A DNA stretch of 64,000 bases. It comes from Periconia sp. R9002 (lineage: Eukaryota > Ascomycota > Dothideomycetes > Pleosporales > Periconiaceae). The notes below the pieces were generated by a model. That model ran no database searches. It saw only the letters and a list, made by a program, of their open reading frames with translations, and had not been told where the DNA came from. The stretch's first letter is position 1, and each line of letters opens with the position of its first letter. This document shows positions 22,639 through 33,668 of this stretch, piece by piece. The stretch covers positions 248,001 to 312,000 of the forward strand of contig JAMAHW010000014.1 of assembly GCA_023627715.1 (NCBI GenBank). Direction: 5' to 3'. A program made the translations under genes and the position numbers.

Positions 22639-25600
22639 ATGGCTATCCGCACTCTCCTCCTCACGCTCGCAAACCTTCTGATCCCAATCGCTATCCTGGT
22701 GTTTGCGACTGGTTTCTTTCCCTATAAACCGTTTATGCCCGGTCTGGCCGACTACGATGATCTTGGATGGGAAAATCAGATGGGGTGGAAGAACAAAAGT
22801 GTAGCCGACGCGCCTTTCGATCGCCTCGTCTTCATGGTCGTAGACGCGCTTAGGAGTGACTTTGTCTATAGCGAAGGTAGCGGGATGCCATTCGTTCAAA
22901 GGTATGTCATACAGTCTCACTGATCAATCGAGTACCATCCAGGTTGACCAATATATAGCCTGATTCGAGAGGGCTACGCCCTTCCTTTCACAGCACATGC
23001 CACATCTCCAACCATCACGATGCCCCGCGTCAAGGCCATCACGACGGGCTCCATTCCCTCTTTCCTCGACGTGATTCTCAACTTCGCAGAAAGCGACACC
23101 ACTTCTACACTTGCCACGCAAGATACCTGGCTCGCACAACTCAAAGCCAAGGAGAACGGCAGACTCGTCATGTACGGCGATGACACATGGCTGAAGTTGT
23201 TCCCGGATTTCTTCGAGCGTGACGACGGGACAAGCAGTTTTTTCGTTTCGGTCAGTGGCAGCACTCCCTACATAGAAACCAATACAATGGAAATTGATTT
23301 TCTGTTTTTTGAAACCCTAGGACTTCACTGAAGTGGATAACAATGTGACTCGGCATGTACCGGGAGAACTTTTGAATGATGATTGGAATGCCATGATTAT
23401 GCATTATCTAGGCCTAGATCACATTGGACATAAGGCTGGCCCGAAGAGTCCAAACATGTTACCCAAACAGAAAGAGATGGACGACATTGTCCATGACATA
23501 TATGCAGCGATTGAAAACGAAGACCATCTTCAAAACACACTGTTCGTCCTTTGCGGCGATCACGGAATGAATGAGGGTGGAAACCACGGCGGCTCTGCTC
23601 CAGGAGAGACTAGTCCTGCCCTCGTATTCATGAGCCCGAAGTTAAGCAAAGTAACCGGCAGCTGGGAGAAGAAGAGCCCTGTAAACCCGAAAGAAGGCAC
23701 AGAATTTGAATATTATAGAATGGTCGAACAGAGCGATGTGGCCCCGACGTTGGCCGGGTTGCTGGGAGTTCCGGTTCCCAAGAACAACCTGGGGGTTTTT
23801 ATAAAAGAGTTCCTTGGATTTTGGGACGACGGTAAGTCCGACAGCATATGGCTGGCACGGGCCAAATCATGCTAACAACCGCAGAACGTGATCGCATACA
23901 AATACTGCTGAGGAATGCTAGGCAGATCAAGAGGATTGTAGAAGCGACATTTCCTAGCCTGGATTTCGGAGATGTGACAAATCCGGAGAAGGAGAAAGAT
24001 TGTGTCTCGCCAGTGAGTCCTGGATTTGTGCGACAATCTTCTTTGGACAACAGTACTGATATGACCCAGTCCACTGGCCAGGATTTGGCTTGCAAATGGC
24101 AAGGAGTGGTAAACACCATGTCAACTCAAGCTACGATTCAGATGTCTCATAGAGTGGAGCAACTGTACTGGGTAAGTGTACAAGAGTCCTCGATATTAAG
24201 CGCTATGCATCTTCAGATGCCCTGACATCCACGATCTGACTTTCTCAAATTTATGTAGTTCATGCAAGCGGCTCAAGAGACCATGTCTAGCACTGCATCT
24301 AACTACGACGTTCCTCGGTTGATCATTGGGGCCTCTCTAGCCGTCGCATCAGTCTTCTTGAGTTTCTTCACGCTACCATCCCTTCGCCCCGTTCGCCCGC
24401 CCGGCTTATACTACACGCTCATCCTCGCCCTGTACAGCATCCTTATGTTTGCCTCATCTTACGTCGAAGAAGAACATAATTTCTGGTACTGGGCCACATC
24501 CGCGTGGCTGTTTTATCTTTTCGTATCTGCTTCGCGAAAAGAATGGACTTCGGCCTTCATTCTCCACCCTGCCATCATGGTCCTGGTCTTACATCGCATC
24601 ATCAGGCGGTGGAATCAAACAGGCCAGAAATTTGCGGGTGCGGATGATATCGTACACTCACCTCTGTTCCGCGGGTCATATTCGCTCGTCCTCTGGGCTT
24701 TGATCGGGTCAACGTACATGGATGTGACGAACCGCCTTTCGCGGCACGTGGCGCGCTCTATTGCCGCCTTCGAAGGTCTGAGTGGTGTTTCACTGGGTGG
24801 CGGCCCTGATGACGAGTTCGATCCCAATCGCTTCATGGCTTTCATTGCGGTGCTCCCGTTAGGTGCGACGGCATTTGTGTTCAAACTTGGCTTCACCACT
24901 TTGGATGCACCTGAATTGACCGGAGGCATCAATCAAGACCTCCTGAATTGGGTCGCTGGATTGGGTCTGGTTGGTGTTGCCAGGATGGTGTTTGGTGGGA
25001 TTGGGCTCAGTGCATTTTGGATCGCTGTCGCGGAGTGGAAGCGAGCCCAGGGGCGGAGGAAGAATGTTGATGGTAACGGTGGTAAGTCATATCAGACTCG
25101 ATATTTCTGTATCCCCAGTGCTAACCAACACAACAAAATAGATTTGGCAGTTGCCCTCTTCGACCTCCTCACCTTGTTTCTGCTCACTCAGACAAGAGCG
25201 GAGAACATCCCCCTCTATCTCCTCTTCCGTCTTCAATTTTTCTTCCTATGTAAGTTAGTCCAGATGAACAACTTCCCTTGCCATCATCACTGGAAACTAA
25301 TCAAAACCCTAGCAATGCTCAACCTTGACCCAATCTCCCTGACAACAACAACCCTCCTTCTGACCCAAACCTCCTTTTTCGCCCTGGGTAACTCGAATGC
25401 AATCTCTTCCATCGACCTATCCACCTCATACAACGGTATCTCAGGGTACAACGTCACACTCGTCGGCATCCTGCTCTTCGTTTCGAACTGGGCCGGTCCC
25501 ATCTACTTTACCGCCGCGGGAATTCTCCTGCTCGGTGGGCACGGCGGTGCCCAGTCGACTCGCCGTCATATCGCGACGTCGGAGCTCGACGACCGCGATT

Positions 25601-25899
25601 GGGTGCGTGAAGAGCGGGCACATCTAGAGCGCATGGCGCGGCAAGAACGGATCGTCGAAGAGAGGAAGACGGAAGAAGGTGGGTGGAAGGTTTGGAGCGA
25701 GCATGTTGGCTTGATGACGCTCTGGACCGGGGTGAGCACCGCGAGTGTCATGGTTGCTTGTACGGTGCTGAGGCAGCATCTCTTTATTTGGACGGTGTTT
25801 AGTCCGAAATTTTTGTTTGCCATGGCTTGGGGGATAGGGTTTCATTTTGCGGCGACGATTGGGTTGGGTGGGTTACTTTGGGGAGTTGGTAGGTGGTAG
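22639..25899 (+). CDS. LAS21: GPI ethanolamine phosphate transferase 2
   Basis: Transfers phosphoethanolamine to the second mannose of the GPI precursor in the ER (yeast Las21/Gpi7, human PIGG). Seven exons: 22639-22901, 22959-23250, 23321-23831, 23885-24171, 24259-25081, 25142-25249 and 25313-25899. All join in frame to 956 residues. An N-terminal membrane anchor is followed by an alkaline-phosphatase-like luminal domain. Asp69 lies in VVDALRSDF, the nucleophile region in SPTITMPRVKAITTGS, and further metal ligands in LGLDHIGH (Asp218, His219) and GDHGMNEGGNHGG (Asp265, His266). The C-terminal half is polytopic and includes the family block QTSFFALGNSNAISSIDLS. It appears complete. With SMP3 it makes two late-step GPI genes in one 17-kb stretch. 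Confidence 0.95.
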
Positions 25900-26249
25900 G
25901 ATGGTGCCATTCTAGTCGTGGTTTTTTCAGTCATCAGGAGTGAGGTTTTTTTTATTTTAAGAAGAAAAAGGAGACGTTTAGAGCCTATAACCTGTTAACT
26001 AGAAAGGACTACGAACAGTTTGGTCTATTGCATGCACTTATCCTTACACATCACATATATCACCTGGTTCTACGTTCGAATCAACCGCAAAGAACGGCAA
26101 GTAAAGATCCGACATAATGATGTATATGTACTTTTCTACAGGCCCTTCCAGACATGTATCCCACACGTTTTGTACATTTATCTTACATTCCCATATTTTA
26201 ATAATTTCTACCAACAGACGACTTTTAATCAGTTGGAGAGAGCATATCA
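25900..26249. other. Intergenic between convergent LAS21 and MSW1
   Basis: 350 AT-rich bases holding both 3' ends. No gene or structured RNA seen. Confidence 0.6.
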
Positions 26250-27472
26250 TTATTTCCAACCGAGACCCATTTGTGCCTTGATCGTGTTGAGATTGCTTGA
26301 AGCCAATTGATTGGCGGTGGTGGCAGATTCAGCAGCCACAGCGCTCATTTCAGCGTCTCCCATACTCATTGCATGGTTAAACGCCTCTCTAATTTCGCGC
26401 AAATGTTCGTCCACCGTTTCGGCGACCTTTTCCTTCAGGGCCTTGAGCGAGGTCTCAGGCCCAAACATATCCTTGGCGAGTTGCTCGGGTGACGTAAACT
26501 GTTCCTCTTGAAGATGGTACATGATATCAATCAAATTCGACACCCCCGGACGTTCTTCGCGATTATAAGAGACACCTTGAATCGAGTCGGTGAGTGCTAC
26601 CTTGACCTTTTTGTGAATCTCCTCTTTCGTGTCTGTTATCAGAATCCGACTCTTCACATCCGGGTCTGACTTTGACATCTTTTTGGTAGGTTCTGCGAGC
26701 GACATGACCCGCTTGGCAGGGGAGATGATGGTTTGCGGGGGTACAAGAAGCTCCGCCCCAAATGAATGGTTAAACGTAATTGCTAGCTCGCGTGCGAACT
26801 CGAGATGCTGGGCTTGATCTTCCCCGACAGGGACATGTGTTGTCTTGTAGAGTAAAATGTCGGCGGCTTGAAGAACAGGGTAGGAGAAAAGGCCTAGCTT
26901 GAGGGCTGGAGCGTCTTTCTTCTTAGACGGGGATGCGTCGAAGGGATTTGCGTTAGACGGTAAGGACATCTTGCTCTGAAGAATCATGTTAGTGACCCCG
27001 TTCCTACGGTTGCTATCACATTATCGAGTACCTTCCATTGCGTCATACGACTCAGGTAGCCCATGCTGGCAGAGCAACTCAATACCCACATGAGTTCAGC
27101 ATGCGCCGGTACATCACTCTGCGCGAAGAGGATGCTTTTTTTAGGGTCCAATCCAACAGCCAGAAAGCTGGCAAACATTTCTTTCCGCCATTGCCTCAGC
27201 AGCTTCGGGTCTTGTCTTATGGTAATGGCGTGCAGATCGACGATGGAAAAGAGCAATTGGTCGTCCGAAGCAGCTCCATCCTGAAGCTTGACCCAGGGTC
27301 GCAATGCGCCGAGATAATTTCCAAGGTGCGGAACGCCTGTGGGTTGGATGCCGGAGAAGATGATGCGATTGGGCTTGGTAGAAGACGAGTATCGAGAGAC
27401 GGGGTACAGATGGGTCGTTGGATTTGGCAATGAAGCTCTGCGTAGAGCGCGCGTTGTAGTATGAGAAAACAT
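26250..27472 (-). CDS. MSW1: Tryptophanyl-tRNA synthetase, mitochondrial
   Basis: Class I aminoacyl-tRNA synthetase charging tRNA-Trp in mitochondria. Exons 27472-27032 and 26975-26250 (intron 56 bases, phase 0) give 388 residues, similar to yeast Msw1 (379). The leader is rich in Arg, Thr and Ser and free of acidic residues, followed by RIIFSGIQ. The HIGH-type motif is PTGVPHLGN at 44-52 and the KMSKS loop is at 246-250. The bacterial-type TrpRS body is recognisable (SYPVLQAADILLY, HVPVGEDQAQHLEFARE). An in-frame ATG at 27520 would add 16 residues. The ATG at 27472 gives the cleaner targeting signal. It is divergent from the RVS161-like gene with 278 bases between starts. Confidence 0.93.
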
Positions 27473-27750
27473 TGGCGATCCTGCAGTCGGACGGAATGAC
27501 CAGGTACATGTCGGATGCACTAAGAGAGGGCGAACCCTGGTCGCTTTGCTTCGTCATTTTTGTGGCTGAGGTGGGTTGGGTCACGGTGGCTGCGGCTAGG
27601 CCCGCCAACCAACCCTCTACCACGTCTACCGCCAACTTCAAACTATCTCCATTTCCCCCTCTCCACTCGAGACATTTTGTTCGCTGGCCACAGAAACCAT
27701 CATATACCACCTACATCTCCGATTCTCCCTCTCCGACGACCACCGCAACC

Positions 27751-28673
27751 ATGTCCTGGACCGGTCAGCACCCCCTCCGTCTACTGCATCCCACCTTCCC
27801 ACTCACGCTTCCACAGGGTTCAAGAAAGGCGTGAACCGCGCAACCACCCAAGTTCTCATGAAAACGGGTCAAGTCGAGCGCACAAATGACCGTGATTTTG
27901 AAACCGAGCTTCGGTAATTACTCCCAACCGCACTTCTCTCTTCCCCACCCCCGCAATTTTCTCAGCCCTGTGTATAGATCCTGACAGCACATAACAGCCG
28001 CTACCGAACCATGGAAACCGCTGCCAACAAGCTGCAGAAGGAGGCCAAAGGATATCTCGACTCTCTCCGTGCCATGACGGCCTCGCAGATGCGCATCGCC
28101 GAAACCATTGACGCATTCTATGGTGACGCTGGCGCCAAAGACGGCGTCTCCCGTTCCTACAAGCAAGCCGTGACGGACCTGGACGCTGAAACCATAAAAG
28201 CCCTCGACGGGCCCTACCGCACCACTGTGCTGGACCCCATCCAGCGCTTCTGCTCCTACTTCCCAGACATCAACTCGTGCATCACCAAGCGCGAACACAA
28301 GCAGATGGACTATGACCGCATGCGCAGCCAGGTCAAAAAGCTGACCGATCGCCCGGACAAGGATGTCACGAAACTACCACGCGCCGAAAAGGACGAGCAA
28401 TTGGCCCGAGTGGCGTACGACCAGCTCAACGAAACCCTCACCACCGAACTCCCCCAGCTAATCGATCTGAGAGTACCCTACCTGGACCCCAGCTTCGAGG
28501 CCCTAGTCAAGATCCAGCTGCGCTTCTGCGCCGAGGCGTATTCAAGAATGGCTCAGGTGCAACAGTACTTAGACGCGAACACGAGAGATCAGTACGCACA
28601 GGGCGAGCTCGATCAGAGGGTCGAAGAAGTCCTGCAAGAGATTCGAGATTTAAGCATTGCTGGGACAGTGTGA
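27751..28673 (+). CDS. RVS161: BAR-domain protein, RVS161/HOB3 type
   Basis: N-BAR protein that in yeasts forms a dimer with Rvs167 and shapes membrane at endocytic and polarity sites. Exons 27751-27763 (13 bases, MSWT plus one base), 27817-27913 and 27998-28673 give 261 residues, like Rvs161 (265). The start reads MSWTGFKKGVNRATTQVLMK, the usual amphipathic N-terminal helix of this family. The BAR core includes ANKLQKEAKGYLDSLRAM, PIQRFCSYFPDINSCI and KREHKQMDYDRM. There is no SH3 domain, as expected for the Rvs161 rather than the Rvs167 branch. It ends RDLSIAGTV. The tiny first exon is easily missed by gene finders. Confidence 0.94.
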
Positions 28674-29738
28674 GTAGCAGCAAACTGTGGATCTTGATAA
28701 CGTGTTTATGTGCTTTTTCATTGCTTCTGTTTTTCTTCTGGCGTGCGAGCAGCCATTTTGTTCTTTGCTGCACACTATTGTTTTTATTTAGGACCTTGTT
28801 CGCGAGACGTGGAGAGCTAGTGGGCGTGTGACTGAGTGTGCTACTATACCAAGATCGCGTATAAAGCAAGGTTGGAAAGGGAAAGCCGAGACGGGAAACT
28901 GGGATTGGGTTGGAAAAAACTCGATACAAGAGTTTAAAGGACAAATCTTCCTACTCTTTAGCCTGTTGTACTCCCTTAAAACTTTCTTAGCGCCTGATAG
29001 GAAGGAATGTTTGTGGGCGGGCACTGGACTGAACCTGGACGGGAGGAACATATGCATAATCCACGGTCGATATAGATGATGGGGAAAAAAGGCAAACGGA
29101 AACGTTCATAATGTATTGAATAAACCATCTTCAAGATACATTTTCTGGCATTCACAGCCCCATGCACGCAAAAACATCACTGTACACGTAAAGTATATTG
29201 ATAAGTAGATTGGTTGATATATATATATGCTCAAATCCACCCCCTTTACTTACATGATCCACATCATGCCCCATGCATCCTGTCCCCTTGACATTCCTCC
29301 AATCAGACAAGCGACCCCAAATGTAAGCATGCATGATGGCTAGGGAAGTCAGGAAGGAGATGTGATGATGAGGGGAAGGTAAGGAAAATGCAGCATGTTT
29401 CGGGATGTGCAAACACATGCTTTTGCTCACCCACCCACAGGGTGTTTGGGAGAGAAACGGCTAGAACATGAGGCTTGGAACGAGTAGGAAAGGGGGTGGA
29501 GAGAGACCGCTTATGCATGAAAACCCAAAACAGAAAAAGCAGAGATACGTCTTGTCCATAAACGCCGGGCCATGCAGGGAGAATGCCTCAAAAACACCGT
29601 GTCGTTCAAAACCATTCCCGGGTACGAAGTTAATGAAAGAGAAATCCGGGACGCCGCGCTGTGGAGGTGATTTGTTGTTGTGTGTTCAAAGTGGGGTAGG
29701 AGTTATGTTCGAGGTAGAGTCACGTTTGATGAGTCCGC
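28674..29738. other. Intergenic between convergent RVS161 and CDC34
   Basis: About 1.1 kb containing the two 3' regions, with a short TA run near 29218-29230. No gene recognised on either strand. Confidence 0.55.
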
Positions 29739-30549
29739 TCACTTGCTGGCAGGGGTGGCCTCCGACTCTTCCTCCTCATCGTCATCATAACCTTCGAAAT
29801 CCGAGTCCATTTCATCATCTTCCACGTCGCTCTCGCTTCCCCCAAAACTCTCGGCATCGCTGTCCTCCCAACTCATGTCGAAATCACCTTCGTCTTTCTT
29901 CGTCATGAAAGCTGTCTCGTGGGTGGGCATGATATATCCTGCCGGAATGTCGGCCTTGCTCAGTTCCAAATCCTTCTTCACGAGGTCCTTGTATTGATCG
30001 GGATTGTTCCGCAGCATGACTCCAGCGTCGACGTTGGCAGGAGAGGAGACCTCAGGGTCATCTAGCAGGGAGAGGATACTGATCAAGACCGACTCGACAC
30101 GTTGGACAGGAGACCAACGCTCGGCAGCGGATTCGCCAGACATTTCGTCGTCGCCAGGTGGGTGCAAGATAGAGATACAAAGGCGGCCGTCTGGGTAGAT
30201 GTTGGGGTGATAGAGCGGTCGGATGAACTTGAAATCTGGCAAAGGCGGTCAGCGCGCAATTGTGGCCGGTGTGCCATTGACGACATACCTGGTGGCGAGT
30301 ATGGGTAGTTTTTGGGGAAGGTGAGCTTCGCCTTGAAGTAGCCGCCGTAATACAAGGAGTCAGGGTTCAGGACGATGAGGGCCACACTCCACTCGAAGAC
30401 ATTCTCGTTGATTAACTGCAGGCGGGCTTGTTACCTGGCTTGATCTCTGTCGAGTTGGTAAGGACAGGGCTCACCTCGATGTTGGTCCAGGTCTCTTTGC
30501 TCAACGCCTTGAACTCATTCATAAGCAGCCTCTCGGCCGATTGCGCCAT
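29739..30549 (-). CDS. CDC34: Ubiquitin-conjugating enzyme E2, CDC34/UBC3 (UBE2R) type
   Basis: E2 that builds Lys48-linked chains with SCF ligases. Exons 30549-30475, 30415-30289 and 30235-29739 give 232 residues. The UBC fold starts at residue 1 (MAQSAERLLMNEFKALSKE). The active cysteine is Cys87 in HPNIYPDGRLCISILHPP, and it is followed by the acidic loop insertion GDDEMSGESAAERW that marks the Cdc34/Ubc7 group. A long C-terminal tail of Asp/Glu/Ser (WEDSDAESFGGSESDVEDDE and on) separates it from Ubc7 and fits Cdc34, whose acidic tail binds the cullin. The tail is shorter than in yeast (295 residues). SKP1 and RBX1 lie 17 kb left and 5 kb right. Confidence 0.93.
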
Positions 30550-30658
30550 GTCGGTCGTGTGATGGGTGTCTTTTGTTTTTCGTTGTGGTTTAGTGGAGTG
30601 GTGACGGAGGGTTGTGAGTTGCGAGAGGTGGGTTTGTATAGAAGAGAGGACAGGATAA

Positions 30659-30690
30659 GTAGGTAGGTAGGTAGGTAGGTAGGTAGGTAG
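30659..30690. repeat. Microsatellite (GTAG)x8
   Basis: Eight perfect tetranucleotide units about 110 bases upstream of the CDC34 ATG, so possibly within its 5' leader or promoter. Confidence 0.9.
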
Positions 30691-30850
30691 TGGGAAGGCA
30701 AGAGGAGCGGAAGAGAACGGAGTGCCAAGACCCGGGGTGAATACAAATAGCAAGCGTGAAGGCGAAGGTGAAAGGGCGGGCAAGTACCTAGTTGAGTGTC
30801 TGTGCCGCGAGGCGAAGGGGAGCGGAGTGGAGTGGTTTGTCTGCGAGTAA

Positions 30851-30868
30851 GTGAGTGAGTGAGTGAGT
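30851..30868. repeat. Short (GTGA)n repeat
   Basis: About four and a half GTGA units, followed by degenerate GTGG copies, in the upstream region of CDC34. Confidence 0.7.
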
Positions 30869-31688
30869 GGGTGGTTGAGTAGCTGGTGTAACGGAACAGG
30901 TCAGATGCGATCAGGTTGTACCGTTTCTACCGTCATGGGTTGCAGGTGGCATGTGCATTGCGGACGAGGGGTGGGTGGATACTTGAGGAGGCGAAAGACC
31001 AGGAAGACCCCTCCCGGCTGCTACGATAGTTGGAACCCTTTTTTTCTCGTCACCTGCCTCGGCCCTATTCTGTTGCAGAGGCGACACTCTCTCCCCTCAG
31101 TGGTAGTTATGAACCGTAACACCAAGTTTTGTTATGTACATTCGTAGCCGGTATTCTATCCCTGTATTTCATGTCGTAAGCTGGTGACGTGCTGCCGTCA
31201 TCTTGTTCCAAAGTTTGCTTCACCCCGACCCTGAGCTAGCCGATCATCAGCCCTACCAACAACCGTCATGAATCTGTGATTCATCCATAGGTAATGAGTA
31301 TGCTCAACCGTTTCTCAGTCAAGTCCAGTCAACAAGCTTTCAATAAGTCATTTGTGTGTACAATGCCGCTCTTGATCTATGTATTTATGTATGTACCTAT
31401 GTTACCATGGTCTAATCAAGCAACACCTAAAATTGAACAAGCAGATAAACAAAGCAACAAAAAAAACCGAACCCCGTCTCCGTCTTTTTGCCTCCCCTCT
31501 AGACCACCATCGCCGCACTGAAGAGAAAGAGCGAGTAATAACTGCGCTTTCGTTATTACCAACTCCACGCTACATACAACATATGCGTCCCAAGATTCCG
31601 AAAAGAAACACAACATGAACAGCAAACATACGAAATAAGGAAACAAGGAAACCGAATCAACAAGTAAGCAATTCGCCACACAAGGCCC

Positions 31689-33668
31689 TCAAATGTACCG
31701 CATCTTCTTCGCAACCCCCAAGCACGTAGCAACGAACAAGACGATCACGCCCAGAATGCCAAAGAACCACGCGAGGTTGTCGTTGTCTCGCCCCGGCACC
31801 TTGACATTCATGCCGAACAGACCACAGATGAGATTCAATGGAACAAGTATCGTGGCAATCACAGTGACCTTGCCCAGCGTAACATTGGACTGGGTACCCT
31901 GATTCACCTGATCCACAGAAATCTGGGCAAGGTAATTCGAGTGAGATCGCGAGAGCATCTTCTCAAAATGGCCCAGGTTCGACATCATCGTCACCACGTG
32001 ATCCTGAATGTCGCTCAGGTAGAGACCCACGTCCCCACGAGGGGCGATGCTGTAATTCTCATTGCACCGCTTCGCAAATCCCTTGATCACGTCTGCTTTG
32101 CCTCCTAAAAGACGAAGGAGTTGCATGACCTTCTTGCGGCAATCGCCAATAGCCCGCAGAATCTCGCGGGAGTCCTCGATGCGAGCCGTAAACACCTGAT
32201 CCTCAATAGCATCCGTCTCTTCCTCAATGGAGCGGAGAACAGGGGCAAAGCTGTCGACAATGTCATCAATCAAGGCGTAGCAAATCCAGTCGCTGTTCAA
32301 GTTGATATAATCACGAAGACGGCTGATGCGCTTTCGGACATTGAGTGTGTGCGGGCTATCGTTGAAAGTGAACGTCAATAGACCCTCCTTGAACACTACC
32401 GCGTAGAAGTTGACAGGTGCGAGGTAGTCTTCCGCGTCCTTCTTGGCTTGTTGAAAGGAACGGAAGCAGACAAAATAGTACTGATGGAACAGTTCTACCT
32501 TCTCACGGGGCTCTTGAATGGTAATATCCTCGCGCGTCAGAGGATGCACACCAAACGCTTTGCAAACGGCGAATACCTCTTCCTCGGTAGGGTTTACCAT
32601 ATCCAACCACCACACGCCATTGTCGTACGGAAGCTCAAAGAGGTCATGGAAACGCTCACCAGGCATCAACAGACCACCCAGCTCGGCAGCATGGATCGTG
32701 TCATCCATCTCTGAAGAGAAAAACGTCCACCGGTTGAGAGTCGCAAAGGTTGGCTTTTGGTGGTTGAACATATGAGCCAGACCTTCGTCAGCGAGCTTTT
32801 CCTGGATCGCTGGGTCGACATTGTCTTTAAGTGTACCGGTGTCCCCCTCTGCCTTTGCTGTATCAGATCGGCTGGATTTAGGCCTGAGGTCAGCGAAGAC
32901 CCTGGAAGAAAGCTGAGATCGAGTGCTACTCTTGTGGCGCAAAGGCTGGCCGATAGGAGTCTTGGTTTGAGTCTCAGCCACAAACTCCTCCAGTTCTTCG
33001 TAGTCAAACCGCGTGGTTTTGCCTGTGTCGACCTCGACAGGGAAACAAACATCCTCCTCAGCAGAACTGTGAGTGGATGCGGTGTCTGCCTTGTTGGTTT
33101 CCGGAGGCCGCTCATCACTAATTGTTGGGCGCCTTCGTGTTTCCCCAGACACAGTTCGCTGGAGCGTAAGCTCCACAACGGATGGTGGGCGACTGTTGAT
33201 GGTATCGGCACGGTCACGGTAGCGTGGTCGAGCATCAGCGAAAGCATCGACCGAGTTCGGAGGTGACACAGAACGGGACGAGCTCGAGGAAGTCCTGGAG
33301 CGAGTAAGACGTTCAATGGCAGGGTCGCGCGGACGCCTGAAGGTATCTCGACGAGCGTGTGCCGGACTATGGGCCAGTGAACCGCGCCTCGCATGAGGAT
33401 CCTGGGGTAACAACTCATCGTCTACCACAGCAGTTTCAAAATCGCGGGTAGTGACATCATTCTGCTCAAGAGCATCATTGACATACTGGAGCGCAACAAG
33501 ATGTTCAGGAGGACCTTGGATACTAGCAAAAGTTGGACGCCGGGAACGAATGGGAGATCCAGTGTCTGCTCGGGGCATGGATTCAGGTTGGTGACGGTGA
33601 TCGTCCAAGTCCGATACAGGAGTGCTGAACCTGGTTCGGGAGACGTCGGTCCTCGGAGTGTCTGCCAT
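31689..33668 (-). CDS. CorA-type magnesium transporter, ALR1/MNR2 family
   Basis: Mg2+ channel of the plasma or vacuolar membrane. A single exon from the ATG at 33668 gives 659 residues. The N-terminal half is long, Ser/Arg-rich and disordered (many RRPT, RSRTSSSSS type stretches). The CorA domain follows (GVWWLDMVNPTEEEVFAVCK, PLTREDITIQEPREKVELF). The C-terminus has two membrane segments with the diagnostic GMN motif at 619-621 (CGLFGMNVKVPG) before the second. The frame is open to 33815, and an upstream start would add an Arg-rich stretch. The ATG at 33668 (MADTPRTDVS) is preferred. Resemblance to yeast Mnr2/Alr1 is clear but the exact branch is not. Confidence 0.92.
   Translation of the reverse strand: MADTPRTDVSRTRFSTPVSDLDDHRHQPESMPRADTGSPIRSRRPTFASIQGPPEHLVALQYVNDALEQNDVTTRDFETAVVDDELLPQDPHARRGSLAHSPAHARRDTFRRPRDPAIERLTRSRTSSSSSRSVSPPNSVDAFADARPRYRDRADTINSRPPSVVELTLQRTVSGETRRRPTISDERPPETNKADTASTHSSAEEDVCFPVEVDTGKTTRFDYEELEEFVAETQTKTPIGQPLRHKSSTRSQLSSRVFADLRPKSSRSDTAKAEGDTGTLKDNVDPAIQEKLADEGLAHMFNHQKPTFATLNRWTFFSSEMDDTIHAAELGGLLMPGERFHDLFELPYDNGVWWLDMVNPTEEEVFAVCKAFGVHPLTREDITIQEPREKVELFHQYYFVCFRSFQQAKKDAEDYLAPVNFYAVVFKEGLLTFTFNDSPHTLNVRKRISRLRDYINLNSDWICYALIDDIVDSFAPVLRSIEEETDAIEDQVFTARIEDSREILRAIGDCRKKVMQLLRLLGGKADVIKGFAKRCNENYSIAPRGDVGLYLSDIQDHVVTMMSNLGHFEKMLSRSHSNYLAQISVDQVNQGTQSNVTLGKVTVIATILVPLNLICGLFGMNVKVPGRDNDNLAWFFGILGVIVLFVATCLGVAKKMRYI

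Larger units (their letters stand above)
30550..31688. other. Intergenic upstream of CDC34, simple repeats
   Basis: 1.1 kb with two tetranucleotide repeats (30659-30690 and 30851-30868) and one TGTACCTATGT motif near 31392-31402. No supportable coding region. Confidence 0.6.

Noticed and set aside
26060..26100. tRNA-like GTTCGAATC stretch
   Set aside because: The T-loop-like sequence has no matching acceptor stem or A box nearby.
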